The notes: generated by a model not told the origin, from the letters alone. 64,000 nucleotides of DNA from Bradyrhizobium elkanii WSM2783 (GCF_000472865.1 NZ_AXAP01000002.1:310001-374000); one strand, 5' to 3'; numbered from the stretch's first letter, positions 9,552-17,570 are shown. Numbers and translations: made by a program.

Positions 9552-9604
9552 GAGGCGCCTCCGCGATGGCGAGCGCAAAGCTCGCCGGGCAGACGGAGGA
9601 CAAC

Positions 9605-10657
9605 ATGAGAGCCCAAGTATTGAGAGCGTACGACAAGAAGCTTTCCAACGACCAGTGGGTCAGCGAAGAAAAAGCGCCTGATCCCAAGTTGACTAAATCG
9701 ACTGATGTCATCGTCCGCATCGGTGGAGCTGGCGTATGCAGGACCGACCTTCATATCATCGAAGGTGTATGGAAGCCGCATATGGATCCGACCGGCGACA
9801 AACTGCTACCCATCATCATGGGACACGAAAATGCAGGTTGGATCGAAGAGGTTGGCAAGGAAGTCGAGGGAGTAAAGAAGGGTGACCCGGTCATCGTTCA
9901 CCCGAAGATCACCGGTGGCACCTGTCTCGCCTGTCGCCGAGGCTTCGATATGCATGGTCCCGGCACGTTTCCGGGGCTTGATTGCAACGGCGGCTATGCA
10001 GAATTCCTTTGCACCTCCGAACGCAATATTGTGCCGCTGCCACGGACTCTTGCGCCAAAGGATGTGGCGCCTTATGCGGATGCGGGCCTCACGGCCTATC
10101 GCGCGGTCAAGAAGGCCTCTCGTCACCTTTTGCCGGGCGAATCCTGCGTCGTAATCGGTGCAGGTGGGTTGGGCCACATCGGAATCCAGTGTCTCAAGGC
10201 GATGTGTGCGGCCGATATCATCGTTGTCGACAAGTCCGAAGCGTCGCTGAAGCTGGCCGAAAAATCGGGCGCCGACCATCTGGTGAAAGCTGACGGCAAC
10301 GAAGTGGCAGCCGTTCTGGCATTGACTGCCGGAAACGGCGCGGAAGCCGTGATCGATTTTGTTGGCGAGAAAGGCACGACGTCCAAGGGGCTGGCGATGA
10401 CCCGCCCGATGGGCAGCTACTACGTTGTTGGCTACGGTGAAGACATCCGCGTTCCGACCGTGGATATGGTGATCACCGAGAAAAACATTATCGGCAACCT
10501 GGTCGGTACATGGGCCGAGCTAACGGAGTTGATGGCGCTTGCGGATCGGGGTTTGGTCGAACTCGCAACCGCCGAATATCGCCTCGCGGACGCCAACAAG
10601 GCACTGCACGATCTCAATGCCGGCAAGATCCATGGACGCGCAGTTTTGATTCCTTGA
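9605..10657 (+). CDS. adh: Zinc-dependent NAD+ alcohol dehydrogenase (MDR family) of the monooxygenase regulon
   Basis: 350 aa. Medium-chain dehydrogenase/reductase features: catalytic zinc ligands C45 (GVCRTDLH) and H74-E75 (GHENAG), the Rossmann motif GAGGLG at 185-190 and an acidic D209 after the second strand, which favours NAD over NADP. The structural-zinc lobe is unusual: TCLACRRGFDMHGPG has C107 and C110 but lacks the usual further cysteines. Start: ATG 9605 has GGAGGA five bases upstream; in-frame extension to 9566 would have none. Dehydrogenases of this type accompany propane monooxygenases in Rhodococcus and Mycobacterium, so oxidation of the alcohol product (e.g. 2-propanol) is the likely role; the substrate is inferred from context. 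Confidence 0.9.
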   Translation: MRAQVLRAYDKKLSNDQWVSEEKAPDPKLTKSTDVIVRIGGAGVCRTDLHIIEGVWKPHMDPTGDKLLPIIMGHENAGWIEEVGKEVEGVKKGDPVIVHPKITGGTCLACRRGFDMHGPGTFPGLDCNGGYAEFLCTSERNIVPLPRTLAPKDVAPYADAGLTAYRAVKKASRHLLPGESCVVIGAGGLGHIGIQCLKAMCAADIIVVDKSEASLKLAEKSGADHLVKADGNEVAAVLALTAGNGAEAVIDFVGEKGTTSKGLAMTRPMGSYYVVGYGEDIRVPTVDMVITEKNIIGNLVGTWAELTELMALADRGLVELATAEYRLADANKALHDLNAGKIHGRAVLIP

Positions 10658-10668
10658 CAAAGAGTTCT

Positions 10669-10704
10669 AATCCATCGCGGGCATCCGTTTGCTCGCGATG
10701 GATT
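10669..10704 (+). terminator. Inverted repeat after adh, possible terminator
   Basis: A perfect 11-bp stem (AATCCATCGCG at 10669-10679 and CGCGATGGATT at 10694-10704) with a 14-nt loop begins 12 bp after the adh stop. There is only a short T tract after it, so it may be a weak terminator or an mRNA 3'-end stabiliser. Confidence 0.5.
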
Positions 10705-10758
10705 TGGCGTCCGCCCGTCATATGCCATGGCGGACTTGGTCCAAGCGAGTGATCGCTA

Positions 10759-10839
10759 TTGCGGCGCAAACATTGCGATGCAAACTGACGCCTCTGCGTT
10801 GCAGCGATTCTCATTTTGCAATTCCTGTCGCAATTTGCG
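10759..10839 (+). promoter_or_regulatory. Upstream activator-like site: repeated CGCAA/TTGCG half-sites
   Basis: Three inverted repeats share the same half-sites: TTGCG-G-CGCAA (10759-10769), CGCAA-ACA-TTGCG (10765-10777, sharing an arm) and CGCAA-T-TTGCG (10829-10839). The centres at 10771 and 10834 are 63 bp apart, about six helical turns, and the nearer one is about 105 bp before the -24 element. Spacing, symmetry and position are what is expected of an enhancer bound by a sigma-54 activator, most simply the PrmR-like protein encoded at 20077. Binding itself is inference. Confidence 0.6.
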
Positions 10840-10937
10840 TCTCGATCAGTCGTCAAGCCGAGAGCCGTGCGTGCGCGACCGTCACTCATGTCACGCTCAC
10901 GTCATCAGAAATCATCTGGCGAGGCGCTCGGACGAGC

Positions 10938-10953
10938 TGGCACGCCCATTGCA
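10938..10953 (+). promoter_or_regulatory. Sigma-54 (-24/-12) promoter of the monooxygenase operon
   Basis: TGGCACG (10938-10944), CCCA, TTGCA (10949-10953) matches the sigma-54 consensus TGGCACG-N4-TTGCA at every specified base. The expected start is near 10964, about 308 nt before the prmA ATG. An activator-like repeat cluster lies about 105 bp upstream and an AcoR-type activator gene is in the same locus. Confidence 0.9.
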
Positions 10954-10963
10954 AAGCTCCTGA

Positions 10964-11271
10964 GCACAACAACGCTGACTGGTCCATCGTCTGGGGCGAG
11001 CCGCGAAAAGAACGAGGGAAGGGGATGTCGAGCTGAGGGCGTATCTTCGGGACAACGCAATTGCGATCGAGCCGCTGGTTCCATGATCGCTGCTGATCGT
11101 CCGCAGAGCGCTCCACAGTCATCCTGAGACCCTTGCCGATATCAAACGTCCGGTCGTGAGAACGGCCGCGAGGTGGCCCGTAACGCACGGGTAAGCACTG
11201 CCCGGCCCGTCGAGGCGCAGGGCAGGCGGAATATCGATGTGGTTTCTGACTCGATCAGGAGGATAGACTAG
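10964..11271 (+). other. Long 5' leader of the monooxygenase mRNA
   Basis: About 308 nt lie between the predicted start site and prmA. The leader contains a perfect 10-bp palindrome CGCAATTGCG (11056-11065) built from the same half-sites as the upstream activator region, a hairpin CCCGT/ACGGG (11177-11181 with 11187-11191) and a CTGCCC/GGGCAG pairing (11198-11203 with 11220-11225). It ends with a strong ribosome-binding site AGGAGGA (11257-11263), eight bases before the ATG. No convincing leader peptide was identified. A role in regulation or mRNA stability is possible. Confidence 0.45.
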
Positions 11272-12942
11272 ATGTCTGGAACGCTAACGCTCAACAAGAT
11301 CACCGCCCAGCGCGGCATTTCCGTCGGTGACGCTGCAAAGAAGATTGCAGATCTCGGCTGGAATCCTTCCTACGTCCAGGAAGCGATGACCTTCCCCACG
11401 GACTACAAGATCACGAAGGCGCCGAAGGACCCGATGAAACAGGTCCTTCGCTCCTATTTCCCGATGCAGGAGGAAAAGGACAACCGCGTCTATGGCGCGC
11501 TTGATGCGGCCCTGCGCGGCGACATGTTCCGCAACGTCGAGCCGCGATGGGTCGAGTGGATGAAGCTGTTTCTGGCAATCATCCCGTTCCCCGAGATCTC
11601 GGCGGCGCGCTCGATGGCCATGGTCGGCCGTCTCGCTCCGGGTGAGGATCTCCGCACCGGCTTCACGATGCAGATGGTCGACGAGTTTCGTCACTCGACG
11701 ATCCAGATGAACCTCAAGAGGTGGTACATGGAGAACTACATCGATCCGGCCGGGTTCGATATCACGGAAGAGGCGTTCGGCAAGTGCTACGCCACCACGA
11801 TCGGCCGTCAGTTTGGTGAGGGCTTCATCACCGGTGACGCAATCACTTCGGCGAACATCTATCTGACCGTCGTGGCTGAGACTGCCTTCACGAACACGCT
11901 GTTCGTGGCGATGCCGTCCGAAGCCGCTCGCAACGGCGACTACGCGCTTCCGACCGTGTTCCTTTCCGTGCAGTCGGACGAAAGCCGGCACATCGGCAAC
12001 GGCCATTCGATGCTGATGTCCATGCTCAAGGAGCCCGACAACCATCTGCTGATCGAACGGGACCTGCGCTATGCCTTCTGGCAGAACCACGCGATCGTCG
12101 ATGCCGCGATCGGAACCTTCATCGAGTATGGAACCACGAACCGCGACAAGAACAAGGAGTCCTATGCGGAGATGTGGCATCGCTGGATCTTCGAGGACTA
12201 TTATCGCACCTATATGCTGCCGCTCGAGAAATACGGCATCAAGATCCATCATGACGACGTCCAGACAGCCTGGAAGCGCCTGACCGAGAAGCACTACGTG
12301 CACAGGGTCGCGCAATTCTTCGCGGTCGGCTGGTCGGTGAACTTCTGGCGGATCGAAGCTCAGACCGACAAGGACTTCGAGTGGTTCGAGCATAAATATC
12401 CGGGCTGGTACGCCCAGTTCGGCGAATTCTGGAAATGGTACGAGAAGCTGTCGCATCCCGGCCAGACCAACATCCTCTTCAACAGCGATGTCGGCTACGT
12501 CTATCCGCATCGTTGCTGGTCGTGCCTGGTGCCTTGCCTGATCCGTGAGGACATCGTTACGGACGAGATTGACGGCAAGCTCTATACCTTCGCGCATGAG
12601 CTGGATCGCTGGACTGCCGTGCAGGCATTCGCCGGCGAATACGAGGGACGACCGACGCCCGCGATGGGCCGGTTCAGCGGACGGCGGGAATGGGAAAGCT
12701 GCTACGATGGCTGGGACCTCGCCGATGCGATCAAGGACCTCGGCTTCGTCCGCACTGACGGCAAGACGCTGGTGCCGCAGCCACACCTGCGCTTCGACGA
12801 GAAGGAGATGTGGACGCTTGACGATGTCCGCGGCCACACCTTGAAGAGCCCGCTGCTGACGCTGCGAGAAATGAGCCCGGCCGACCGGGAGGCGCATCTC
12901 GCCGAGTATCGCAAGGGATTCACCGTCAATCCCTGCAACTGA
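11272..12942 (+). CDS. prmA: Soluble diiron monooxygenase, large hydroxylase subunit (propane/acetone type)
   Basis: 556 aa, normal for PrmA/MimA. All six diiron ligands are present at the spacings known from MmoX: E108, E138 and H141 (VDEFRH), then E203, E237 and H240 (SDESRH). The alpha subunit houses the diiron centre that activates O2 and hydroxylates the substrate. The sequence resembles what I recall of the propane monooxygenases of Gordonia and Rhodococcus and mycobacterial MimA (RSYFPMQEEKDNRVYGA; GRQFGEGFITGDAITSANIY). Family members oxidise propane, acetone, phenol or related compounds; the true substrate cannot be read. First gene of the sigma-54 operon, with a strong AGGAGGA site. 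The order large subunit, reductase, small subunit, coupling protein is that of prmABCD/mimABCD. Confidence 0.95.
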   Translation: MSGTLTLNKITAQRGISVGDAAKKIADLGWNPSYVQEAMTFPTDYKITKAPKDPMKQVLRSYFPMQEEKDNRVYGALDAALRGDMFRNVEPRWVEWMKLFLAIIPFPEISAARSMAMVGRLAPGEDLRTGFTMQMVDEFRHSTIQMNLKRWYMENYIDPAGFDITEEAFGKCYATTIGRQFGEGFITGDAITSANIYLTVVAETAFTNTLFVAMPSEAARNGDYALPTVFLSVQSDESRHIGNGHSMLMSMLKEPDNHLLIERDLRYAFWQNHAIVDAAIGTFIEYGTTNRDKNKESYAEMWHRWIFEDYYRTYMLPLEKYGIKIHHDDVQTAWKRLTEKHYVHRVAQFFAVGWSVNFWRIEAQTDKDFEWFEHKYPGWYAQFGEFWKWYEKLSHPGQTNILFNSDVGYVYPHRCWSCLVPCLIREDIVTDEIDGKLYTFAHELDRWTAVQAFAGEYEGRPTPAMGRFSGRREWESCYDGWDLADAIKDLGFVRTDGKTLVPQPHLRFDEKEMWTLDDVRGHTLKSPLLTLREMSPADREAHLAEYRKGFTVNPCN

Positions 12943-12950
12943 CCCAAACG

Positions 12951-12978
12951 GAAGGAGCCGGCTCCGGTCGGCTCCTTC
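12951..12978 (+). other. Intercistronic hairpin between prmA and prmB
   Basis: A perfect 10-bp stem (GAAGGAGCCG at 12951-12960 and CGGCTCCTTC at 12969-12978) with an 8-nt loop, starting 8 bp after the prmA stop. No T tract follows, and prmB has its own strong ribosome-binding site 35 bp on, so partial termination or a processing and stability element that raises prmA mRNA over downstream genes is more likely than full termination. Confidence 0.6.
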
Positions 12979-13023
12979 TCTCAATCCCTGAAAGTTCTGC
13001 AAGCCTTGGTTTGAGGAGGCCCC

Positions 13024-14064
13024 ATGGGCGCGCCCGCTAATGTCGTTCGCCTGCATCCGGTAGGCATAGAATTCGAGGTCGAGGAGAACGAGACCGTCCT
13101 TGATGCCGCCTTCCGCCAAGGCATCGCGTTGCCGCATGGTTGCAAGGAGGGACAATGTTCAGCGTGCAAATGCGTCCTTACCGAGGGCGATGTGGAGCTG
13201 AAGAAATACTCGACGTTCGCGCTCAACGAGATGGAGCGCGGTCAGGATTACATTTTGTTGTGCCGCACGTTGGCCTACTCGGATCTCGAAGTAGAGCTCC
13301 TCAACTATGACGAAGAGGTGCTGTCGAAATCGATACCGGTCAGGGACTTCACGGGCACAGTGACGAGCGTCTCCGCGCTGACCCACGACATCAGGCACCT
13401 TGAGATCTCGCTGGAGCAACCTCTGAAGTTCTGGGCGGGTCAATATGTCGACATCACGCTCGCGGGGGCAGAGACGATTACGCGCTCGTTTTCCATGGCA
13501 AATTCGCCGCTCGAAGGCCAAAAACTCGCATTCATCATCAAGAAGTACCCGAACGGACGTTTCTCCTCCCGGCTCGACGGGGACCTTGCCCTCGGAACCA
13601 GGGTCGGGATCAGGGGACCTTACGGCACCTGCTTCCGGCGAGAAAACCGAAACGGAGCCATGATCCTGGTCGGGGGCGGATCGGGAATGTCGCCGCTCTG
13701 GTCAATCCTCCACGATCACATCAGCTCCGGGGAAGCGCGTCCAGTGCGCTTCTTCTACGGAGCCCGGACGCAGAACGACCTTTTCTATCTCGATCGCTTT
13801 GCAGAACTCTCGGCAAAGCATCCGGATTTTACGTTCGTGCCTGTCCTCTCTCACGCAGCCGACGACACAGCCTGGCGCGGGGAAAAGGGCTTCGTGCATG
13901 AAGCGGTCGGGGCGCACCTGCGCAACTCGGGATACGGGGAAGACGTCGATGTCTACGCCTGCGGACCATCGCCGATGATCGAGGCGCTGACGCCGGTGCT
14001 GCAGATGAATGACGTCGAAGCGGACCGCATCTTCTTCGACAAGTTCACGCCGGCCGCCAACTGA
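13024..14064 (+). CDS. prmB: Monooxygenase reductase (NADH:[2Fe-2S]/FAD)
   Basis: 346 aa. Domain order is N-terminal plant-type ferredoxin (C40, C45, C48 and C80, pattern C-x4-C-x2-C-x31-C), FAD-binding barrel (ETITRSFSMAN), then an NAD-binding domain (GGGSGMSPLWS and YACGPSPMIEA). It passes electrons from NADH through FAD and the iron-sulfur cluster to the hydroxylase. The ATG has GAGGAGG four to five bases upstream. Length and domain order are typical of PrmB/MimB. Confidence 0.94.
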   Translation: MGAPANVVRLHPVGIEFEVEENETVLDAAFRQGIALPHGCKEGQCSACKCVLTEGDVELKKYSTFALNEMERGQDYILLCRTLAYSDLEVELLNYDEEVLSKSIPVRDFTGTVTSVSALTHDIRHLEISLEQPLKFWAGQYVDITLAGAETITRSFSMANSPLEGQKLAFIIKKYPNGRFSSRLDGDLALGTRVGIRGPYGTCFRRENRNGAMILVGGGSGMSPLWSILHDHISSGEARPVRFFYGARTQNDLFYLDRFAELSAKHPDFTFVPVLSHAADDTAWRGEKGFVHEAVGAHLRNSGYGEDVDVYACGPSPMIEALTPVLQMNDVEADRIFFDKFTPAAN

Positions 14065-14119
14065 GACTTTCCGAGTGCCGGTCCGTCAAGTGCAAAGCCA
14101 CCAATGGGAGGAGGAGACT

Positions 14120-15190
14120 ATGACTGCAGTTCCAAGCGTTTCAGTGGGATCCGGTGCAGCAGGCGCTGCGGTGTTTCCGGATTCGGACAGCCGCAGGTAC
14201 AGGTATTTCGAGCCGCGCAGCAAGCGGGCGACGCACTACGAGGACGTGACCGTTGATGTGCAGCCCGATCCGGAACGCTACTTGCTGCAGGACTGGATCA
14301 TCTCCTTCCCCAACGGGAAGGGCGCCTACACCAAGGACAATACTGCGGCGCTGAGCTCGAACTGGCATGCATTCCGTGCGCCCGACCAGGAGTGGGAGCG
14401 CACCCACTACCAGCGTCAGTCCAAGATCGAAGGGATGGTTCAATCGGTGATCGCCAACGGCCGCAAGTCTGGCGCGCCGAAGGCTTTCAACAAAGCGTGG
14501 GTCAAGATTCTGCAAAACCACCTCGGGGCGTGGAAACATGTCGAGTTCGGCCTCGGCACGTCGCTGATGCAGGCTCAGCGCTACGGCTATACGCAGATGA
14601 TCAACAATGCGACATTGACCAACTCGTCCTACAAGCTTCGCCTTGCGCAGGACATCACGCTCTATCTCGCCGAGATCGGAATGGACATTCCGGGCTTCGA
14701 CGACGCGGCGGGCAAGCGCACCTGGTTGGAAGACAAGGGCTGGCAAGGCGCAAGGGAAGCGGTCGAATCGATCATGGGTTCGTCCGACTATCTCGAGCAA
14801 TACTTCGCCATCAACATCGTGTTCGAGCCGCTCGTCGGCGAGCTGTTTCGTAGCGGCTTCCTGATGCAGGTGGCCTCGTCGAACGGCGACTTCATCACGC
14901 CGTCCGTCATTTCCGCGGCCGAGGCCGACTATGAGCGCAATCTCGCGAACACGATCGACCTTCTGCATCTTCTGGTGACCGACAATCAGCATGCCGCCCA
15001 CAACAAGAACCTGTTCCAGGGCTGGGTGGACAAGCACGTGGCGCTCGCCAACAAGGCGGCCGCCGGCCTGCAGCCGATCTGGTCGCAGCCGCATTCGAAG
15101 CCGGTGCAGTACGCCGACGCCCGCGCACAGTCGGTCGAACGCATCAAGAAGATTCTCGGCGAGCTCGGTCTCGTCCTTCCCAAGGAGTAA
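14120..15190 (+). CDS. prmC: Soluble diiron monooxygenase, small hydroxylase subunit
   Basis: 356 aa, in the normal range for the beta subunit. It is mostly helical and belongs to the ferritin-like fold but lacks the paired ExxH diiron motifs, as expected of a structural subunit of the (alpha-beta)n hydroxylase. Conserved-looking stretches include RYFEPRSKRATHYEDVTVD and NHLGAWKHVEFGLG. The start at 14120 follows GGGAGGAGGAG; the frame is open upstream to 14009 inside prmB but that extension has no support. It sits 55 bp after prmB. Confidence 0.93.
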   Translation: MTAVPSVSVGSGAAGAAVFPDSDSRRYRYFEPRSKRATHYEDVTVDVQPDPERYLLQDWIISFPNGKGAYTKDNTAALSSNWHAFRAPDQEWERTHYQRQSKIEGMVQSVIANGRKSGAPKAFNKAWVKILQNHLGAWKHVEFGLGTSLMQAQRYGYTQMINNATLTNSSYKLRLAQDITLYLAEIGMDIPGFDDAAGKRTWLEDKGWQGAREAVESIMGSSDYLEQYFAINIVFEPLVGELFRSGFLMQVASSNGDFITPSVISAAEADYERNLANTIDLLHLLVTDNQHAAHNKNLFQGWVDKHVALANKAAAGLQPIWSQPHSKPVQYADARAQSVERIKKILGELGLVLPKE

Positions 15191-15196
15191 ATTGCA

Positions 15197-15568
15197 ATGT
15201 CCGTTGCTTCCAGAACTGCGACCAACCAGAACATCTTCCAGAAGATGGGAGACATCGTCTTCGACCAGACGATTTCTCATCAGTGCGGCGTCACGATGAA
15301 TGACAGCGTGGAAGCGCGTGCCATCGCCGAGTTCATGGCGAAGAAGCCGAACGTGACCGTGACCTACCAGCCAGCCCTGATCCGCATCGACGGTGAGGGC
15401 AGGCTGGTCTTCAAGATGGATGAGATCAGCGAAATTCTCGGCAAAGACATGACGGCCGAGATCTTCGAAGTGAACACCTCGACTCATTATGGCCGAATGG
15501 TGCGTATCGACGACAATACGGTGACGCTGTTCGGCAACATGGAAGAGGTCTTCGAATACATCGAGTGA
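15197..15568 (+). CDS. prmD: Monooxygenase coupling (effector) protein
   Basis: 123 aa, the usual size for MmoB/PrmD-type regulators that bind the hydroxylase and couple electron transfer to O2 activation. Features: SHQCGVTMNDSVEARAIAEF and the final HYGRMVRIDDNTVTLFGNM segment. It carries no cofactor-binding motif. AAGGAG overlaps the prmC stop codon, so it is translationally coupled. The stop codon lies inside a 14-bp tandem repeat. Confidence 0.93.
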   Translation: MSVASRTATNQNIFQKMGDIVFDQTISHQCGVTMNDSVEARAIAEFMAKKPNVTVTYQPALIRIDGEGRLVFKMDEISEILGKDMTAEIFEVNTSTHYGRMVRIDDNTVTLFGNMEEVFEYIE

Positions 15569-15592
15569 CCTCTTGCAAGTGACCTCTTGCAA
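15565..15592 (+). repeat. 14-bp perfect tandem duplication spanning the prmD stop codon
   Basis: GTGACCTCTTGCAA occurs twice in direct succession (15565-15578 and 15579-15592). The first copy contains the prmD TGA (15566-15568). It looks like a recent slippage duplication; because the extra copy follows the stop it does not alter the protein. Confidence 0.9.
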
Positions 15593-15604
15593 CTCCCGAG
15601 CCTG

Positions 15605-15638
15605 GGTGGGGTCGTATCCTGGTGACTGCGGCCCCACC
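15605..15638 (+). other. Intercistronic hairpin after prmD
   Basis: GGTGGGGTC (15605-15613) pairs with GGCCCCACC (15630-15638), nine pairs with one wobble and a 16-nt loop, followed by AATTT. It lies in the 137-bp gap before the amidohydrolase gene and may attenuate or stabilise the transcript between the four structural genes and the accessory genes. Confidence 0.5.
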
Positions 15639-15705
15639 AATTTCTCGCACGGTCGGCGGTCCCGACGTTGATGGAAAAGCGCTTAGCAAAACCTTGGAGA
15701 TTATC

Positions 15706-16728
15706 ATGTTCATAACCCCCACCGGCGAGGAAGTCTTCGTCATCGACGGGCACACCCATTTCTGGGACGGCAGTCCGGCGAACCAGCGGAACATTCACGG
15801 CAAGCAGTTCATTGACTGCTTCTACACCTATCATACCTCGCTCAGCCCGCCGGATAAGCTCTGGCCCAAGGACCAGTTCGAGAAGTACAGCGCCGAGCAG
15901 ATGTACCACGATCTGTTCGTCGACGGCCCGGACGATATGGCGATCGTGCAGTCGACGTACCTTACCGAATTCTACAAGAACGGGTTCAACACGATCGACC
16001 GCAACGCCGAAATGGCGAAGCGGTACAAGGATCGCTTCATTGTCAACGGCGCCTTTGATCCACGGGATGGAGAGCGGGCGCTCGAATACATTCATTATAT
16101 GAAGGAGACGTTCGGCATAAAGGGCGTGAAGCTCTATACGGCGGAGTGGAAGGGCGAGTCACGGGGCTGGAAGTTGACCGATCCAAACGCCTATCGTTGC
16201 CTCGAGCTCTGCGAAAAGCTTGGCGTCAAGAACATCCACGTCCACAAGGGGCCGACCATCATTCCATTGGACAAGGATGCATTCGATGTTCACGACGTCG
16301 ATCATGCAGCCACCGACTTCCAGGGTCTTAATTTCATCATCGAGCATTGCGGCTTGCCGCGACTGGACGATTTCTGCTGGATCGCTGTGCAGGAGACCAA
16401 CGTCTATGGCGGCCTCGCGGTGGCGCTGCCGTTCATCCATGGCCGTCCACGCTATTTCGCCGAAGTGATCAGCGAACTGCTGTTCTGGGTCGGCGAAGAC
16501 AAGCTTCTTTTCGGCAGCGATTACGCCATCTGGACGCCCCGCTGGCTGGTCGAAAAATTCTGGAACTTCGAGCTGCCCGACGATCTGAAGCAGGAGCACG
16601 GCGTCGATCTGACGCTGCAGGCAAAGAAGAAGATCCTCGGTCTCAACGCCGCGCGCCTCTACGGGGTGGATGTCGAGGCTCAGAGGGGCAAGCTCGCGGG
16701 AAGCGCGCACGCAACCGCGGCGGAGTGA
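15706..16728 (+). CDS. Amidohydrolase-family protein of the monooxygenase operon
   Basis: 340 aa. Amidohydrolase-2 (metal-dependent TIM-barrel) features: H16 and H18 in IDGHTHFW near the N-terminus, NIHVHKG in the middle, FIIEHCGLPRLDD and the late metal-ligand motif FGSDYAIW. Homologues sit just after mimD/prmD in mycobacterial and rhodococcal clusters, so the protein probably serves the monooxygenase or its product, but its reaction is not established. The start at 15706 (GGAG eight bases upstream) places the first His pair correctly; the open frame back to 15622 is unsupported. Decarboxylase-type activity is an alternative within this family. Confidence 0.85.
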   Translation: MFITPTGEEVFVIDGHTHFWDGSPANQRNIHGKQFIDCFYTYHTSLSPPDKLWPKDQFEKYSAEQMYHDLFVDGPDDMAIVQSTYLTEFYKNGFNTIDRNAEMAKRYKDRFIVNGAFDPRDGERALEYIHYMKETFGIKGVKLYTAEWKGESRGWKLTDPNAYRCLELCEKLGVKNIHVHKGPTIIPLDKDAFDVHDVDHAATDFQGLNFIIEHCGLPRLDDFCWIAVQETNVYGGLAVALPFIHGRPRYFAEVISELLFWVGEDKLLFGSDYAIWTPRWLVEKFWNFELPDDLKQEHGVDLTLQAKKKILGLNAARLYGVDVEAQRGKLAGSAHATAAE

Positions 16729-16733
16729 CAACG

Positions 16734-17570
16734 ATGGACGCTATCCTTCTGCATCATGACCGAAGGACCCGCGAGGTATGGGAACGCCTCGCGCTGGTCA
16801 CCGATCCCGAGCTCGACGAGTCGGTCACCGAGCTTGGATTTGTTGAGCTTGTCAATGTCGATGATGATGGCGGGGTCGATATCGTCTTCCGCTTGCCGAC
16901 CTACTGGTGCTCAGCGAACTTCGCTTTCCTCATGGCCGACGACATGCAGCGGGCGGTGTCTTCGCTGTCATGGGTTAGCGAGACACGACTGCAGCTTCGG
17001 GATCACATGGTCGCCGAAGAGATCAATCGTGGCGTCAGCGAGGGCAAATCGTTCGGCGACGCACTCCGGGACTTTGCTTCCGGAGGCTCGCTTGATGAGG
17101 TGCGTGAGAAGTTCCGCCGCAAGGCGTTCGAGCGACGCCAGGAGGTCATGATTCTGGCGTTGCGAGAGGCTGGTCATGACGACCAGGCGATTTGTCAGAT
17201 GAATCTAGGCACCTATGACGAAATCGCGTTCGGTTCGGAGCAAGCCGCGCGCCAGAAGCCGCGCTATCGCGAACTTTTGGTTGAACAACGCCTTGCCAGG
17301 CGGCCTGGTGATCAGGTCTTCGTCAGTTACGAGGGACATCCGATCAAGCGCCGCGAGCTTGCCCCTTATCTGCAGCGGTTGCGGGGGGTGCGGATCAACA
17401 TGGAGTTTAACAGCTTGTTGTGCAGGGGCCTTCTTGCGGCGCGCTATCGCGAGCGTGACGGCGATGCGGGGCAGACTGCCGTCGACGTGGCGCCGTGCGG
17501 AGGCTGCGGCAGTGGCTGTGCCGTGCGGGCGGCCGGGCCAGCCGAGAAGCATTCCACCGCGGTTGCATGA
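16734..17570 (+). CDS. MIP18/DUF59-like protein with Cys-rich C-terminus
   Basis: 278 aa. Residues about 20-65 resemble the MIP18 (DUF59) fold used in iron-sulfur cluster assembly: TDPELDESVTELGFVELV, then a strand region and C59 in PTYWCSANF at the place of the family's conserved Cys. The middle (70-245) is helical and not recognised. The C-terminus carries C255, C258 and C262 in CGGCGSGCAVRA, a possible metal or cluster site. GGAG lies eight bases before the ATG, five bases after the amidohydrolase stop; a GTG overlapping that stop (16725) is less likely. Homologues occur in mycobacterial mim clusters. A role in iron or cluster delivery to the hydroxylase or reductase is inference. Confidence 0.75.
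   Translation: MDAILLHHDRRTREVWERLALVTDPELDESVTELGFVELVNVDDDGGVDIVFRLPTYWCSANFAFLMADDMQRAVSSLSWVSETRLQLRDHMVAEEINRGVSEGKSFGDALRDFASGGSLDEVREKFRRKAFERRQEVMILALREAGHDDQAICQMNLGTYDEIAFGSEQAARQKPRYRELLVEQRLARRPGDQVFVSYEGHPIKRRELAPYLQRLRGVRINMEFNSLLCRGLLAARYRERDGDAGQTAVDVAPCGGCGSGCAVRAAGPAEKHSTAVA

Noticed and set aside
12951..12978. Hairpin after prmA as the end of the operon
   Set aside because: No T tract follows, and prmB starts 45 bp later with a strong ribosome-binding site, in the conserved prmABCD order.
11284..13155. 623-codon open frame on the minus strand opposite prmA
   Set aside because: It is the antisense shadow of prmA, whose diiron motifs and strong ribosome-binding site prove the plus-strand reading; the minus-strand product has no family motifs.
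14009..14119. N-terminal extension of prmC into prmB
   Set aside because: No ribosome-binding site; ATG 14120 has a strong one and gives the usual subunit length.
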